Shown here in pieces: positions 50,917-63,131 of a DNA stretch of 64,000 nt (its first letter is position 1; every line of letters begins with the position of its first letter). Origin of the DNA: Brienomyrus brachyistius. Lineage: Eukaryota > Chordata > Actinopteri > Osteoglossiformes > Mormyridae. The translations under genes and the position numbers were made by a program. A model generated the notes under the pieces. That model searched no databases. It was not told the DNA's origin and saw only the letters and a list, made by a program, of their open reading frames with translations. Location: contig NC_064538.1 of assembly GCF_023856365.1 (NCBI RefSeq), positions 5,411,832-5,475,831 of the forward strand, given 5' to 3'.

Positions 50917-52257
50917 TAGGGCTGGGTACCGACTGAAATGTCCAATCCTGTTGAGGACCGAAATTTTTACTTGCTTTCGGTACTAAATTCAGATACCGAA
51001 ACGGTAAATCTCAGTGTCTGAGCTAATAAACATAAGGCGTACTTGTGTATATCTCAAGTTGCTGGTGGTTGGCTCTCTAACTTAATGCTCCTTAAATGCG
51101 TAGCGTGAAAAAAAAAAATGCCTACGAAATCAAAAGTGTGGCTCCACAGCGTTCCATTTAGTCACATTTTGCGACCATTTTTGTAAATTAAATTTTATAA
51201 CTAGGCTATTTTCAGATGTGCCCCTCACATAGGGGCTGACCATATTGTCGTATGTCGTGAAACACCCGGAGAATTGGAGTTCATGTGTATGTGAGTGAGA
51301 TCGTTGGAATTCTGGCCGATTCAGGTCCTGGGAGGCACTGCTGTTCAGGTGCATACAGCGGTAAACTTGTTGATTTGCTCGACGACAAGCACCTGCAACT
51401 AATATGGAAGTTATGCAGAAGTGCGGAAAAACAGATAAAAGTCGATGGTATTATTCTTGTACCTCAATAAGACTGAATACTTTCTGCCTGCGTCTGCAGC
51501 CGGTGGTGGCAGAGAAACGTGCTGGCGCTTATTAACGGGTGAACGATGAAAGATTGATCTGTTGGCCAGATATATTTATGAATTACAAACATATCACGGG
51601 TCGTATAAGTAAAATCAGGGCTCTCAAGTTTCACACATTGACTGTGAGACATGCATTTCAACCCGTTCACACACTCACATGCACACCTTCTGTTTCTCAC
51701 GCTGAGAAGTAAGGTGAAACACCCACCAAGGTGTCCTGTTATATGGAATTAATGGGCGAGCTGTAGGCATACAGGGTGGAGTTATCCACTGAGTTCATAA
51801 CTGTCCTGATCGAGTTAGACAGAGTTGATAGTCACTTACCAGCCAATCAGAAAATGGCATTTGTTGCATGTGATACGTGGATGTGCACAGATATGGAGGA
51901 GACAAGGTGGAAGTGAAAGATCCGATGAATGCGGTTGGCTGAGTTCTAACGTGTCACACACTGACCGTGAGACGCCCACAGTGCCCCTAACAGATGTTTT
52001 CTCACTGCAAACTTTCGATGAAACTTGAGAGCCCTGGTAAAATATAAATAAAAGCCTGTGACCCATTATGATTGCGATCGATCCCCCCCCAGTAACTAAC
52101 CAATGAGTAACAAAACAACTTGTTTGAGTAAAAGTTTAGTGCTGTAATGTTAGATATATTTTTGTTGTTGTTGAAATTGATTTAAAAGCATATTGATATT
52201 GATAAAAGTACTGTTCCGGATCCGGTATTGAAACATTTTCAACGATGCCCAACCCTA
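50917..52257. mobile_element. non-autonomous DNA transposon with nested MITE
   Basis: The left end TAGGGCTGGGTACCG and the right end CGATGCCCAACCCTA are imperfect inverted repeats of a widespread fish terminus, followed inward by 'ggtactaaattcagataccg' and 'ggatccggtattgaaac'. A second element lies inside at 51616-52036. No transposase is present. Confidence 0.65.
51616..52036. mobile_element. MITE, 421 bp, nested
   Basis: The ends CAGGGCTCTCAAGTTTCA and TGAAACTTGAGAGCCCTG are perfect 18-bp inverted repeats. The flanks both read gtaaaat (51609-51615 and 52037-52043), giving a 7-bp match. CAGGG ends and the near-8-bp duplication suggest a hAT-type element. The subterminal 'cacacattgactgtgagac' recurs near the other end. 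Confidence 0.82.
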
Positions 52258-52320
52258 GATTTTAATTAGTAAGCCATGCCATGGGTAGCGTGATCACCTA
52301 GCTGTGATCGTGTTTTTTAA

Positions 52321-52496
52321 CCTGGGGGGTGTTCCACGAAGCAGTATTTCTTGGTTGGCTGGGTTTAACTTAAGCTAGACCTCATGATTGTCCAATAAGA
52401 GTTCAGGGAAGGATCATTTCTATTGGACATTCATGACTTCCAGCTAAGTTTAACCCAGTTAACTGAGAAATCCTGCTTCATGGAACACCCCCCTGG
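52321..52496. mobile_element. fully palindromic MITE, 176 bp
   Basis: The left arm (cctggggggtgttccacgaa, then gcagtatttctt, then gggtttaactta) and right arm (taagtttaaccca ... tgcttcatggaacaccccc) are complementary over about 50-55 bp each. The element can fold on itself almost completely. Confidence 0.8.
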
Positions 52497-55166
52497 TCCT
52501 TGGTTAACCCAAGATGGTTTGCGCCATGTTTTTGCTTCCTCCCAGCTTCCTTCCTCGCCATCCATGTTTTTGTACCCTCTCAACACCCTTCCAGACAGTC
52601 CCCAGTTTCAGAAACACTGCTTCAGGGATACACGCCGTCATCCAGGCAGAAAAGACTCAGCGCTGTGGGAAATTCTCTCCATGGAAGCTGACATTATGTT
52701 TGTCAGGTTTAGTGAATGCCCTGGGGGGTCCTGGTTTGAGCAAACATGCTTGTGTGCGGTAGGGGATTTTTTTTGTAGAATTCAAAGGACCGCTTTCCTT
52801 GTTTTGGGAAGTGAGGCAGTCAGCAGTGACTAATGAAGAGTACTGCTCTGCAGGTGAAAATGGTGGTGTGTGATAGGAGAGGTGAAGTAGTTATAACAGA
52901 GTGAATATCAGTGTTTGATTAATCACGTTAGTCTGTCCACAGATATGTAAATTTTAAGCAGTCAGCAGCTCAATGGTGGCTATTGTAAGGATGTTGTGGA
53001 TCCCTGCTATTTCGGTTGAGTAGATTTGCAAATATTGCAGTTTTCCCCTAAATGGTCACCTCCCCATCCATGATGGCCTGAAAACAAGCACTCACAGATG
53101 CATACGTTTGTATTCGTATCTTTGTCCACAGGAATTAATGGACAGTCCCTACAAACCCGTAAGCCCAACTATGATGACCTTAACCCCTACCCAGCCATAA
53201 CTTTAACCATAAGTAACCAAACAAAACATGTAACTTTTGGAGTTTTTAGTTTTTTGATTGCATCCGCAGTTGCTTATAAAATAGATTTTTTTTCCTTTTG
53301 TGGGCACTTGAAATTATGTCCCCCCCATTCATTCATTCATTCATTCTTCTACTCCAAAGCTACAAGTCGACATTCAGACTTGAATCTCCAGAGAACTTGA
53401 GAATGATTCCTTTTTATTCAAACTTGCAGTTGAACACTGCAAGAATCTCAGTGTTTTACTGTGTTGAATCGGGCACTTGCTGCCTTCACACCTGTTGATT
53501 ATTCTTTTGTTGTATTGCATCACTTCTCTGTTGACTTTAAAGTTTTTTTTATGTTACGTAAAATGGAACAACACCCCCTTTAGGCAAATCAATATAAGGC
53601 ATCCCTAAGCCTTTGTCAGGATTTCACCATCTGCTTGTTGGGTGTGCTGAGCTGCGTGGCCTCAGACCCCCCCCAACCCCACTCCTTGCCTGAGGGGGGA
53701 GATCAGTCTTTTGTGGAAGACATACAGACTGTAAGAGGTTTGGGTGGTGGGGAGTGGTGTAAAAGTGCCTTGATTTTGTCTTCTCAGTCTTCTGGCCGGA
53801 AAGCAGGGCTCTGTGGAACCTGTTGGTGCATCTTCATCTTCACACAAACCCCCCTTGTAGCCAAAGAGGGTTGCCATGAAAGCAGTCGCAGTTCCCAGTC
53901 TCCGTCTACCCCCGGAATAGCCGGACCATTCTTGAGGGAGGGGCACCAGCCGAACATGCCTTGCTGGCTATGTGCTACACTTAAGTGTTTTGTGAAATTT
54001 TAAGGTGTTCAGATCTTTGAATCTCTTCACTTGTCAGAAAAACCGTTTGTTGAAATACCTGTGCTAGAGTGATGAGATGAAACAAGAATTATTTTCCCAC
54101 GAATCAGTAAAAGTCTAAGCCAGTTTTGCCGGGGCTAGATGTAGAAGGTTAAGGTTTGTGCATATATTCCATCTCATTTTCAGCATGACTTGTAGTGAGT
54201 TGGATATTCTGTTCGGCATACGATGATAGCTGCTACCTTCGTTTAAAATCTAGCTTGGTGTGTTTTCAGTGTAGATGTGTGTTTGACTCCTCTAGAGGCT
54301 GGGGCCCTGCTGTGGTGTTACTGGATTTGTCATGGGCCAGCGGCTGCCGGTTTTGCCTCCCATTGGGGACGCTCCTGTTTTTCACGATGACTGAGTGCCT
54401 TCTTTGGCATGTGCAGCATGCAGTGTGTTGACCAGTCCAGCGAGACACACCGAAGGCTTCTTATTGGTGTCCTTGCTGGGGGAGGAGGGGGGGGGCTGGA
54501 CACCATTAGTTTATTTGAAGAATTTTTCAGTCACTTGACCTGTGTGCTTAAAGGAGGCTTTTGGGCTTGTACATATTTGTTGTCATCATGATGGAAGCTA
54601 TAAAAGGTTCAGACTGAAACCAGTAAGTTGGTTATGTGATGCAATTTATTGACAAATATCGTGACCAATCCCTTTTGCTAAAAATGGTTTCTCAGTAGAT
54701 AATATTACAAACAAACTTGTTGGTTGTTATGTAGTTTAATTTGACTTTCATCAGTTATATTGTTTGGCATTTAGCTATGGACGAATAGACTCAGTTTTAG
54801 AATCTTTCCAGAAAGCAGTTTGGAAATTGATCAGGACAAGCATATTTATACTGCAAGGTATGTAGTTGGTCCACAGGGTATAGGGATGTCATGATACCAG
54901 AAATGTACTAGTCAGTAAGTGTATTGGTAAAATTCCACGATTCTCTACTGGGATGTTCTTCCAGGTCCAGAGGGAGTTTGCAGTCATCGTCACGCATCAA
55001 TGATATTTCACACCAGTACCATTTTTGTGGCAATTTGTGATTTTGGTGACAAGAGGTCTGCTAATGGACATGAAAGGTGGCACCTGTTGTGGTAATATGA
55101 TTTGACCGTGTTGATTCTGATATTGATTTTGAAACTAGTTTGCTGATCTGGTATATTACCTAGCTG
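52497..55166. other. no gene recognised
   Basis: Frames of 100-136 codons at 52423-52833, 53098-53400 and 53635-54003 have no recognised homology and no splice support; they are probably chance. T-rich and C-rich tracts are frequent. Confidence 0.4.
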
Positions 55167-55169
55167 TAG

Positions 55170-55282
55170 ACTTTAGGGCTGCATGATATTACATCGGAAT
55201 TATCTCCAGGGCCTTGCATGACAGGCGTAAAACTTTGTCTGGTCACCTTATTTTATGGCGTATCCTTTTATTTATTTATATT

Positions 55283-55314
<32 letters not shown>

Positions 55315-55912
55315 ATATATATTTATATTGATATATATTATATATTTAAATTCGCTTAGCGAAGCATGCCAAACTACTGGTATGGTATGTCCTGGAAAAG
55401 ATGAGATGTTCCTCCTTCACCGCTGCTTTAGTGCTCAACAGCCACAACATATATTATTAAAGAGGAGATTTTGCGGATAAACAAGGTAAAACAGACGGTG
55501 GTGGTGTGGTGGTACTTTTTGCAATTAGTCATGCACCTTTATGAAAGGTAGGAATACACTGAATTCATACAGATTACCAACTTGCACAATACACCTCTCA
55601 CTTATATTTTAAGCGTGCTACTAATCTGCTTACCGAATTATGGTCATGAGTAAAGGTCTGTGTAGTGCCAGAAAGCCAGTGTCCAGGCAAATTTTTTATG
55701 TCCATTGTCTAAAGCCCTGTAATCACATCGCATTTCTTTACTCTGATTTGTGACACAACTTCTGGCAACAGCACCACCTTATTTGACACAATCTGTTGGT
55801 CACTTTGGCTATATTTTATTTTTGGTAAATTTTAATCAATTTTTATAGATATAGAGCAATATTGAGTGCAAATATTTTGAATAATTGCAGCGTGATATTG
55901 GGCAGCCCCAGT
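55170..55912. mobile_element. MITE-like element with GCTGCATGATATT ends
   Basis: The left end TAGGGCTGCATGATATTAC and right end GTGATATTGGGCAGCCCCA are imperfect inverted repeats of a common fish terminus. A TG/TA microsatellite (55283-55350) lies inside. Confidence 0.55.
55283..55350 (+). repeat. TG/TA-rich microsatellite
   Basis: tgtgtgtgtgta followed by tatatata runs and further ATAT-rich sequence. Confidence 0.85.
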
Positions 55913-58900
55913 AGACCTGCTGGTTAGACTCGTCCTTCCCAGTTTTTATCTTTGTTGCCTGAGGACGCGTAGGGGTGGGGTGGGGTAACTTAATGCTGTG
56001 AGGTGCAGACCTCTTACAGGCTGCTACAGGTCAAGGTTTGAAATGTCTGTTAGCGAGCAAGAGATGAGCGATGGAGAAGAACAGTCATAGGCTTCAGGCT
56101 GAGTGTAGCTGAGGATGGATCGGCCATGCGCTGTCCAATCACTCAGACCATCCCTACTGTAGACAGCTGATCTGCACCTCCAGTACTGTCCTCTCTTTGC
56201 CCTTATTCTAAAATGTTGTCGCTCGCTCGAATGACTTTATTTTAGGTGCCCAGGAGGGAAACCGTTCCGGAGCTAACAGTCTAAGTGTTCTGCAGCTGAC
56301 GGTTACTGATGACTGGTAGGCTTGTGGCTCCTTGCACAGCTGTTTTGCACGAGCCCTTTGTTTCCGCTGGTCTGTCGTCTCGGTTTCCTGTCGTGCGCTT
56401 CTGCACATGTTACCTTCCACCGGCTCTGTCCCGCTCTGTTAAGCCACGTGTTGTGCCATCCCCCCCCCCCCCCCCCCCCGCCCCCACCCAATGTTATTTG
56501 TTTTTGCAAGTTCACTTTCTTATACTTTCAGTCTCCCTGCATATTGAAATTGATAGCAGTGCCTCATTCAGTCTTCTGCCGCTCTGATATATATAAGTGT
56601 ATCAATCTCAGCTCAATCCTGTACCATCTCCAGCTTAATTTGCATCTTTAAAAGCTGGTTGTCACACCTTAGCACTGCAATGCATTTAAGCGGCTGCTTC
56701 ATCACTGGCGATGCTAGCCGATACAAGCCTTACAGTCCATTTGTCAGGACTTTAAAACAGAACTTGCAACAAAATGAATTTTCTTCCCATGATGCTCCAG
56801 GATGCAGAAGTTCTGTTCAACGGGATCTTGTTGCCCACACCTATGTTCCTCTAAGTGCTGGCATGTTTTGGCATGAAGAGTGGCAGGCACAATCCTGAAG
56901 CACTGCTCCACCAAAGTCCCCCAATGCCCTGGGAAAGTTTAGTTGATTGTTTTGTACTATATTCATTGGGAAAATAAAATATGACAAAAATACACTGAAT
57001 GTTTGGCAGTGTGGGCTAACCTATTTCTCTGCTGTTGAGAGTGAATGATTTTCAGTGTTCGTGCTGTGGAGAGCCGGATTTGACCAGTTTTGGGTGGGAT
57101 GTGGGCTGACGTGTTCCTGTTTAGTGTTTAATTGCTGTTTTTTTGGCTCAGCTGCTCAGGATGTTGCCAGTTCATTTAAAAGCCTGCAGTTTGATTTCCC
57201 CGGTGGGTCAGTGATACAGTAATTGGAGTCCGTGGGCCGCAGCTCTTGACGTTCGAGTGGCATTTATTTCTGCTATGGCTGTCAGACCAGGGAGCTGACT
57301 GCGCTGAAAATGCCAGTATGCAGCTTTCAAGCAGAGTCTTTTCAAGCACTTTTTCAAACAGTAGCTAATTCTTAAGGCATGTTTACTTGCTAATGCAAAT
57401 AAGCCCTGCCTTCAAACAGTAAATAATGTCTGCGACTAAATATATATAGCAGACAGCCAAGCATTCGAAGAGCTAAAAATGCCTGATTTAAGTGTTTTTT
57501 TTCTTGTTTGCTTGTTTCTCCCCCAAACGTTGTGTGATTGGAGTCATTTGTGATCATTCTAGCATGTCAGAAACTGCTACCCTTATACTACAGTGTGTTA
57601 CAGGTCACAGAAACGGGTGTGATAGACAAAAAAAGCATCCAATGAAAACATCTTGTTATTCAGAGGGGTCAAGAAAATTGCCCAGCCTCATTTAAGTTAA
57701 CGGTTGGCCACAAAAAAATTATTTTGTGTAATGGGTAGAACAAGTCCTACCTGGTACTACATTGTCCATTGTCTTCAGGCACAGTGATATTCATTTAATT
57801 TGCAATTCTCTTATTTATGCGGGTTTGCCAGGAGTGTTGTGGGCTTGCTTTGTTTTGCCGCAGAGTTGGGCAGTGTGAATTTTAAAAGCTCTTTCCTCCT
57901 TTAGTTAGTGATGACTAGAAAGAGAGAGTGTAGTGCGTTTGTGTGTGCGTGTGTTTGTGCGTGTGTGTGTTTGTGGCTTTTATCTATTTTCGTTCTGTTC
58001 TGTGTCTGGCCAAGCCCTCTAGGCTTCTCCGTCAGATGTGCGTTACCTTTGGTATTCTCCAGACGCAAGTCTAACGGCCCTCAGGGGGAAGCCCTTCCTG
58101 CTGTAATGAGTCAGAGGAGCCATTTTAAAGTGCATGAGGTGATATGCTGCTTCTAAAATGGATTTTGCTGAAGCAGTTTTTTTTCCCCCACCTCTTCTCC
58201 TCCTCCCAGATGGCAAAGTTTGTCGTGAAGGCCTATACTGATTGGCTGATGCATCACTAGGCGTGAGCCTAATGGGACCCCATTAATAAGTGGCCTCCCT
58301 CTTTAACCCATAAGCCACTGGTTTGAAACTGATCATTCACTCGGGATTATTTTGACTGAATTTTAGACACGGAGGGTGACTAATGATTCGATTTTCTGGG
58401 GGGAGAGGGGGGGTAATGTATTGTTTTAGATGACATGAAAGTAAATGTATTTAAGCCATCTAATTGTGAGGGAGGGGCAGGTGGGGGACCCTTGAGTATT
58501 GATCCCATGTACCTTGCAATGGACAAGCTGTCGGTGTTGTACTTCACAGACCACTGCTTCCATGTGTGTTGATCCTCTGCTCATTCGCTTGCCCCTGAAG
58601 CTCTGTAACGGAGCTGCCCATGTGAGCCCGGATGTTCTACTCGTTACGCAAGTCATTTGTGGCAGAGCGGTGGACTGTTTGCGCCAACCTATTGTGTGCA
58701 TCATTAAAAACAAAGTGTGGAAATGGAACAGCTGTATGGTGCATGAGACCTGGTGTGCTGCCCAGGTGAAAATGATTTTTCTTTCACGTTTCCCCATAAA
58801 CTGGTCCAATCCAGCTGCATCCCACTTCTGCGCCTGGAAGGAATGTTTACTTGTTTGTGCCGTTTGTATGTTTCTTCAGTGCTTTGAAAGGAGTTCATTT

Positions 58901-59164
58901 AGCGTTCAGTTTAGCAACGCCAGCTTGTACACCAGCGCCAGCCTTCTGGTGCTTATATTACTTGTTCTGTCAATGGCTAGATGGCGGCAGCCGATGTAAG
59001 AGCTTCTCTGTTTTTCGTCGCCCCTGGTAGATGTTACCGGTTCATTCACCGCATGTTTTGCACAGGGTGGCTGTTTATATTACCTTGCTGTTCCTCGCCC
59101 TCTTTACCCGAGTAACACTCTAATCTTTTTTTTTTTTTCTTTCTTCTGCCCCCCCCTTCCATAG
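55913..59164. other. no gene recognised
   Basis: A 20-nt poly-C tract is at 56460-56479. The 166-codon frame at 58499-58999 lacks homology and is opposite another chance frame of 127 codons. Confidence 0.4.
56460..56479 (+). repeat. poly-C tract (20 nt)
   Basis: A C run interrupted by one G and then five more C. Confidence 0.93.
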
Positions 59165-59338
59165 ATTTGTTTACTTCGACACCCTTGGACCCCACCTCCA
59201 TGGTGAAAAAGGGACTCCGATCTTTTGGACTGTGAAGCTTCCAGTGTGATGTGATGCGATGAAGCGGAGATGTACCACACGCCCCCAAACTGGGATGCAG
59301 CCAATGAGAACGCTATGCAATCAAGTTGCACAGAAAGT
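59165..59338 (+). other. candidate 5' exon with short coding start
   Basis: A strong acceptor (T-rich tract, cccccccttccatag ending at 59164) precedes a stretch with ATG at 59271 opening MYHTPPNWDAANENAMQ and leading to CAG|GTTCTT, a weak donor; without splicing the frame stops three codons later. No family is recognised. It could be the first coding exon of a gene to the right of the window, or chance. Confidence 0.2.
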
Positions 59339-62300
59339 CAGGTTCTTTTTTAATTTGCTTTGATGTTGGACGAAGACGTACGGTAAAATTGCAGGATGAC
59401 TGGCACATGCAGTGAGGTTTCATGTGGTTGTGGAAGTTTTGAGAAGCAGGTCGTTAAGACATTTCACCCCTTTGGCTTGAATGGTTTATTTTCTGCAGTG
59501 GGCCTGAGATTTTATTTGTTGCTCTTTAATCGACACAAGCTGCCATTGCGATTGGGTCAGTTGGCTGTTAGGCGATAGGGGTCTGATCCCCTTGCTGGTT
59601 TTTCCTCATAGTCAAAGGCCCATCACACATTTGAATGAATGAAGCATCGACATGGGTCCAGATCACCAGTATGTGGCATCCCCAGTCCATCAGTGCCCAT
59701 GCTAAAGTTAGCTCACAGGTCCAATCTGCCCTAGCTTCTCAGCGGTGTTTCCAGTTGAGCTGAGGTCCTCAGCCGGTCTCGAGGAGCCCGACTCCTCTCT
59801 CTGACCTTGAAGCAGCTTATGGATGCCTTTTCTGAGGAAATAGGAGCCCGATGACTGTCCTCAGTCTGAATACTAACCAAATCAAAAGACACAGCTGCCT
59901 GAAAAAAAATAATAAGTACGGCATTTTCTTTTACCTGTGTGCCTTAATTATTTATCCAGTAATTAACCTGGGTGTCATTTCCTTACTGTGATGCTGTTGA
60001 ATTTCCCGGTTTGTTCCCCTTATGGATATTTGGTAATGAAGTAAAAAACATTTCAGGTCCTACATTTTGGGCAGTGTTGCCGCATGGTGGGACTATATTT
60101 CTCATAGCACATTTCTGGCTTATTCCCATGGCCCAAGAAATATTAAATGCGCCATCTAACTTCCGGTTGATTATTAATTAAAAAAAAAAAAAAAGCTGGT
60201 CTTAAATGTACTGCATAGAACCGTATCAAGGAGCGTAATTGGACAGACTTGACGGCCCCTTTAAGAAGGTCTGGAGTGTAGTGAAAGTCTGTATCCACAG
60301 GGAGCTGGACGGCTTGTGACCCGCACCGCTCATTTCCTGTCTAACCATGTGCACAGGGGTAATCGGAATAGTTTTTGAAACTGAGCACAGAAGCGAAAAT
60401 GTCCCCAGGAAGACTTTGTCTGGAAGCTCAGTTTAATGGAAATCATAGGATTTTTATATTCCAGTTGCTTGTGTTGTTGACTTGCGTTGGGTTAATTGAT
60501 GACAACAAATAACACTAAATAATGGGAACAGCAGCTATTTTTTAGATACTCCCTCTGTTTACCCCAAACTTCGGTTTAGATGGTCTACTATTCCTATATT
60601 TTGTGTGAGGTACTACCCCCCCCACCCCATGGATTTGATCCCCCTCCCCCAGCACCACCATTAGTGTCCACTAATATTTCCTTGGATGAAGTGTCAGGCT
60701 GTTACCTGTATTTGGGAATATCTGAATGTTAAGGCTCGATAGCTGTCTGTTGTGTTTATGAATCCCTGCATCTGTACCACTGCTCACCACTGCAGTGTGA
60801 ATCAATGGCATGTCATTGAAACACCTTTGCAGTGACCAATGTGTCTATCATACCTTTTAAAAACTGATAATACTAACTATTGACAACATTAACATGCCTA
60901 TACCTACTTAAGGTATTTAAATGCACCTTGCCACATATTACAGATTCTTAGAATTGTAAAGAAAAGCAGTAATTAGGTTATTTTCAGTGTTGGATGTATG
61001 TCTGAGACGGAATGAAAGTTGCTCTGCATTTTGGGAACCATCCTCAAGTGGGAAGTCATTTGATTAGCAGGTAATTTAGCAAAAATTCAGTCAAGCTGTG
61101 CTAAGGGCTTGAAAACAATTGTGCAGATCCATGCATTTGCCAGAAAAACAACATAAACTCTGTGGTAAATGACGGTTGAAAGAGTTGTTTTTGAATATTA
61201 GAAGGTGTGAGCTTTTCTTAGGTTGTTTGGTTTACAGTTATGCACTTGGTCTGGAGTCTCGTTTTCTGGTTCTACCTCATATTTGCCAGGCTCTCCTTGG
61301 GAATCTCCTTTAAGCCATTGGTTGATGTCCTGGGTTCTCTTGGCAAGAGTAATATTCGGCATGTAGACTTTTTAAAATGTGGCTGGTTGATAGGCTAACT
61401 TTACAAATAAAGGTATCTTTCCAGTTTGGTCTTACTTGATAGACTGGTGTTCCCTGTGGGTTTCAGGATTCTCCAGGCTGCTGATCTGAATTGTGCTTTA
61501 ATCTCTGGCGTGAAACCAGTTTGTCATTGTCCATGTTCTCTCTGACACTATTAACACTGCTATTTGTGTGTGTGCGGGTGTGTGTGTGGTGTGTGTTGGG
61601 TGGGGGGATAAATGGGCTGAATATGATTATAGTAAATGGTTCTGAGTCAGAAATATTCTACAATGAGCAAGATCAATAGGATGCGTTTGACAGATGTATC
61701 TTCTACACCACCCTTCTATATGACTTTGAGCAGTTGTGAGCTGTTTACCCTGCCCCCCCACCCCGGAAACTTCAACGATGCATTTTAAAGATCCTGCTTT
61801 TGACTAGAGCGCTATGAATCATGGCAGCAACTTAAAATGGACCATTTGCTTTTTTGAAAATCAGGCTTTTCGAACAGCGTAGCTTTATATTTTGAAGTTT
61901 AACATTCTTAAGCTGTAGCCTAAACTGAAAATGCAAAGTTATAGGCTTCTTGCCACACCCCCACACCCCCCAAAAAAAAAAACAAATGTCTGCACGTTGT
62001 TACCTGCAGTCGCAGTGATTTATTGCGCTTGGCTCGGTCTTATTCCTCGGGTGCTGGTGTTGGATTGCTCTTGTAGGAAATGCGTCTGTCTTGGATTTCT
62101 GTCTGTGCTTTATTACTGGGACCAGTATTTACAACAGGGAAGGTTGATACCATCCCACCTTCCACCTCCCCTGCCCTAAATTGAATTATTGAATTAGGCG
62201 GGTTAGAGTGGTTGTGTCTTGTGGCTTTGACTAGATTGCTCTGTTGATGTGACTGGAAGTGTGTGTGTGTGTGTGTTTCATACTGTCATTTTCTCTGGTT

Positions 62301-62978
62301 CCTCACCCATGACCAATTTTGTAAGACCCAGAGTGCACTGCTGTCCTTCTGGGTTTGTGGCATGTACTCCGTTGTATTGTATAACTACACGCCTACATGT
62401 ACTTGCTGACATCCCGTGGGTGATCAGATGGTTTTCTTTAGTATTTATTTTTTTTCCCTGTATTATCTCTCTGGTTCAACTTGATGATTTGTACATTGTT
62501 CTATGCAAGCATCTCACTGAAAACACTGTGCTGAGAACCACGTGATGATGTCATGCCTGCTCCTTTCTCAGAGTGGATTGGAGGAGCAAAGTGAATCTTT
62601 TTATTTTATTTGTTTTCTGTTTGTGTTAAATCGTTCTTGGCTATAGTGCTAATGGGGTGCCATTAGGAGGTTTAGCGAATGACCAATTTACTTGTAAATA
62701 TGTCGGAACAACTTGTTTCTTGAAATAAATGAAGAAAAATAAAATGGGTTTTCTGTGTTGCCTGTTTTTTTTTTTAAACAGCACAAGCTGGTGAGGGTTT
62801 GGATCCTCACACGTATTGGTCCGTCCATCCGCTTTGCTTAAATCACAGGTTCTAATGGTCTGCTGCTAAGTGAGGCATAGCAGAATCTGTAAACGATTTC
62901 TTTATTACATGTGAGTATGTTTGGGCTTGACTACCTGTCGTATTCCTGGGTAGTGCATGTTTTATTTGGGGTAGTTGG
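59339..62978. other. no gene recognised
   Basis: AT/GT-rich non-coding sequence with small TG runs (61566-61600, 62261-62276). AATAAA signals at about 62724 and 62738 have no associated coding region. Confidence 0.4.
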
Positions 62979-63131
62979 TGTTTCTTAACCCAGTCTTTGA
63001 GCTTCCCCAGACAGTCCACATTATTACTCCTTCACCCCTGTACCGGGTATTCGATGTTCTTTTTCAGCTGAGTGGAAGCAAAAGTGTGGATTGGGGGGGG
63101 GGGGTCACTGAGGGCTGGTTGAGAAACACTG
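62979..63131. mobile_element. palindromic MITE-like repeat related to 2493-2624
   Basis: The ends are gtgtttcttaacccagtc and ggctggttgagaaacac, imperfect inverted repeats, with 'agacagtccacatt' inside as in the copy at 2493. A G run of about 13 lies at 63092-63104. Confidence 0.5.

Noticed and set aside
52423..52833. 136-codon plus-strand frame
   Set aside because: Begins inside the right arm of the palindromic MITE and shows no homology.
53635..54003. 122-codon frame
   Set aside because: No homology, and the opposite strand has a 94-codon frame over the same bases; likely chance in GC-richer sequence.
58499..58999. 166-codon plus-strand frame
   Set aside because: Cys-rich, no family recognised, overlaps a 127-codon frame on the opposite strand and has no splice signals suggesting a real exon.
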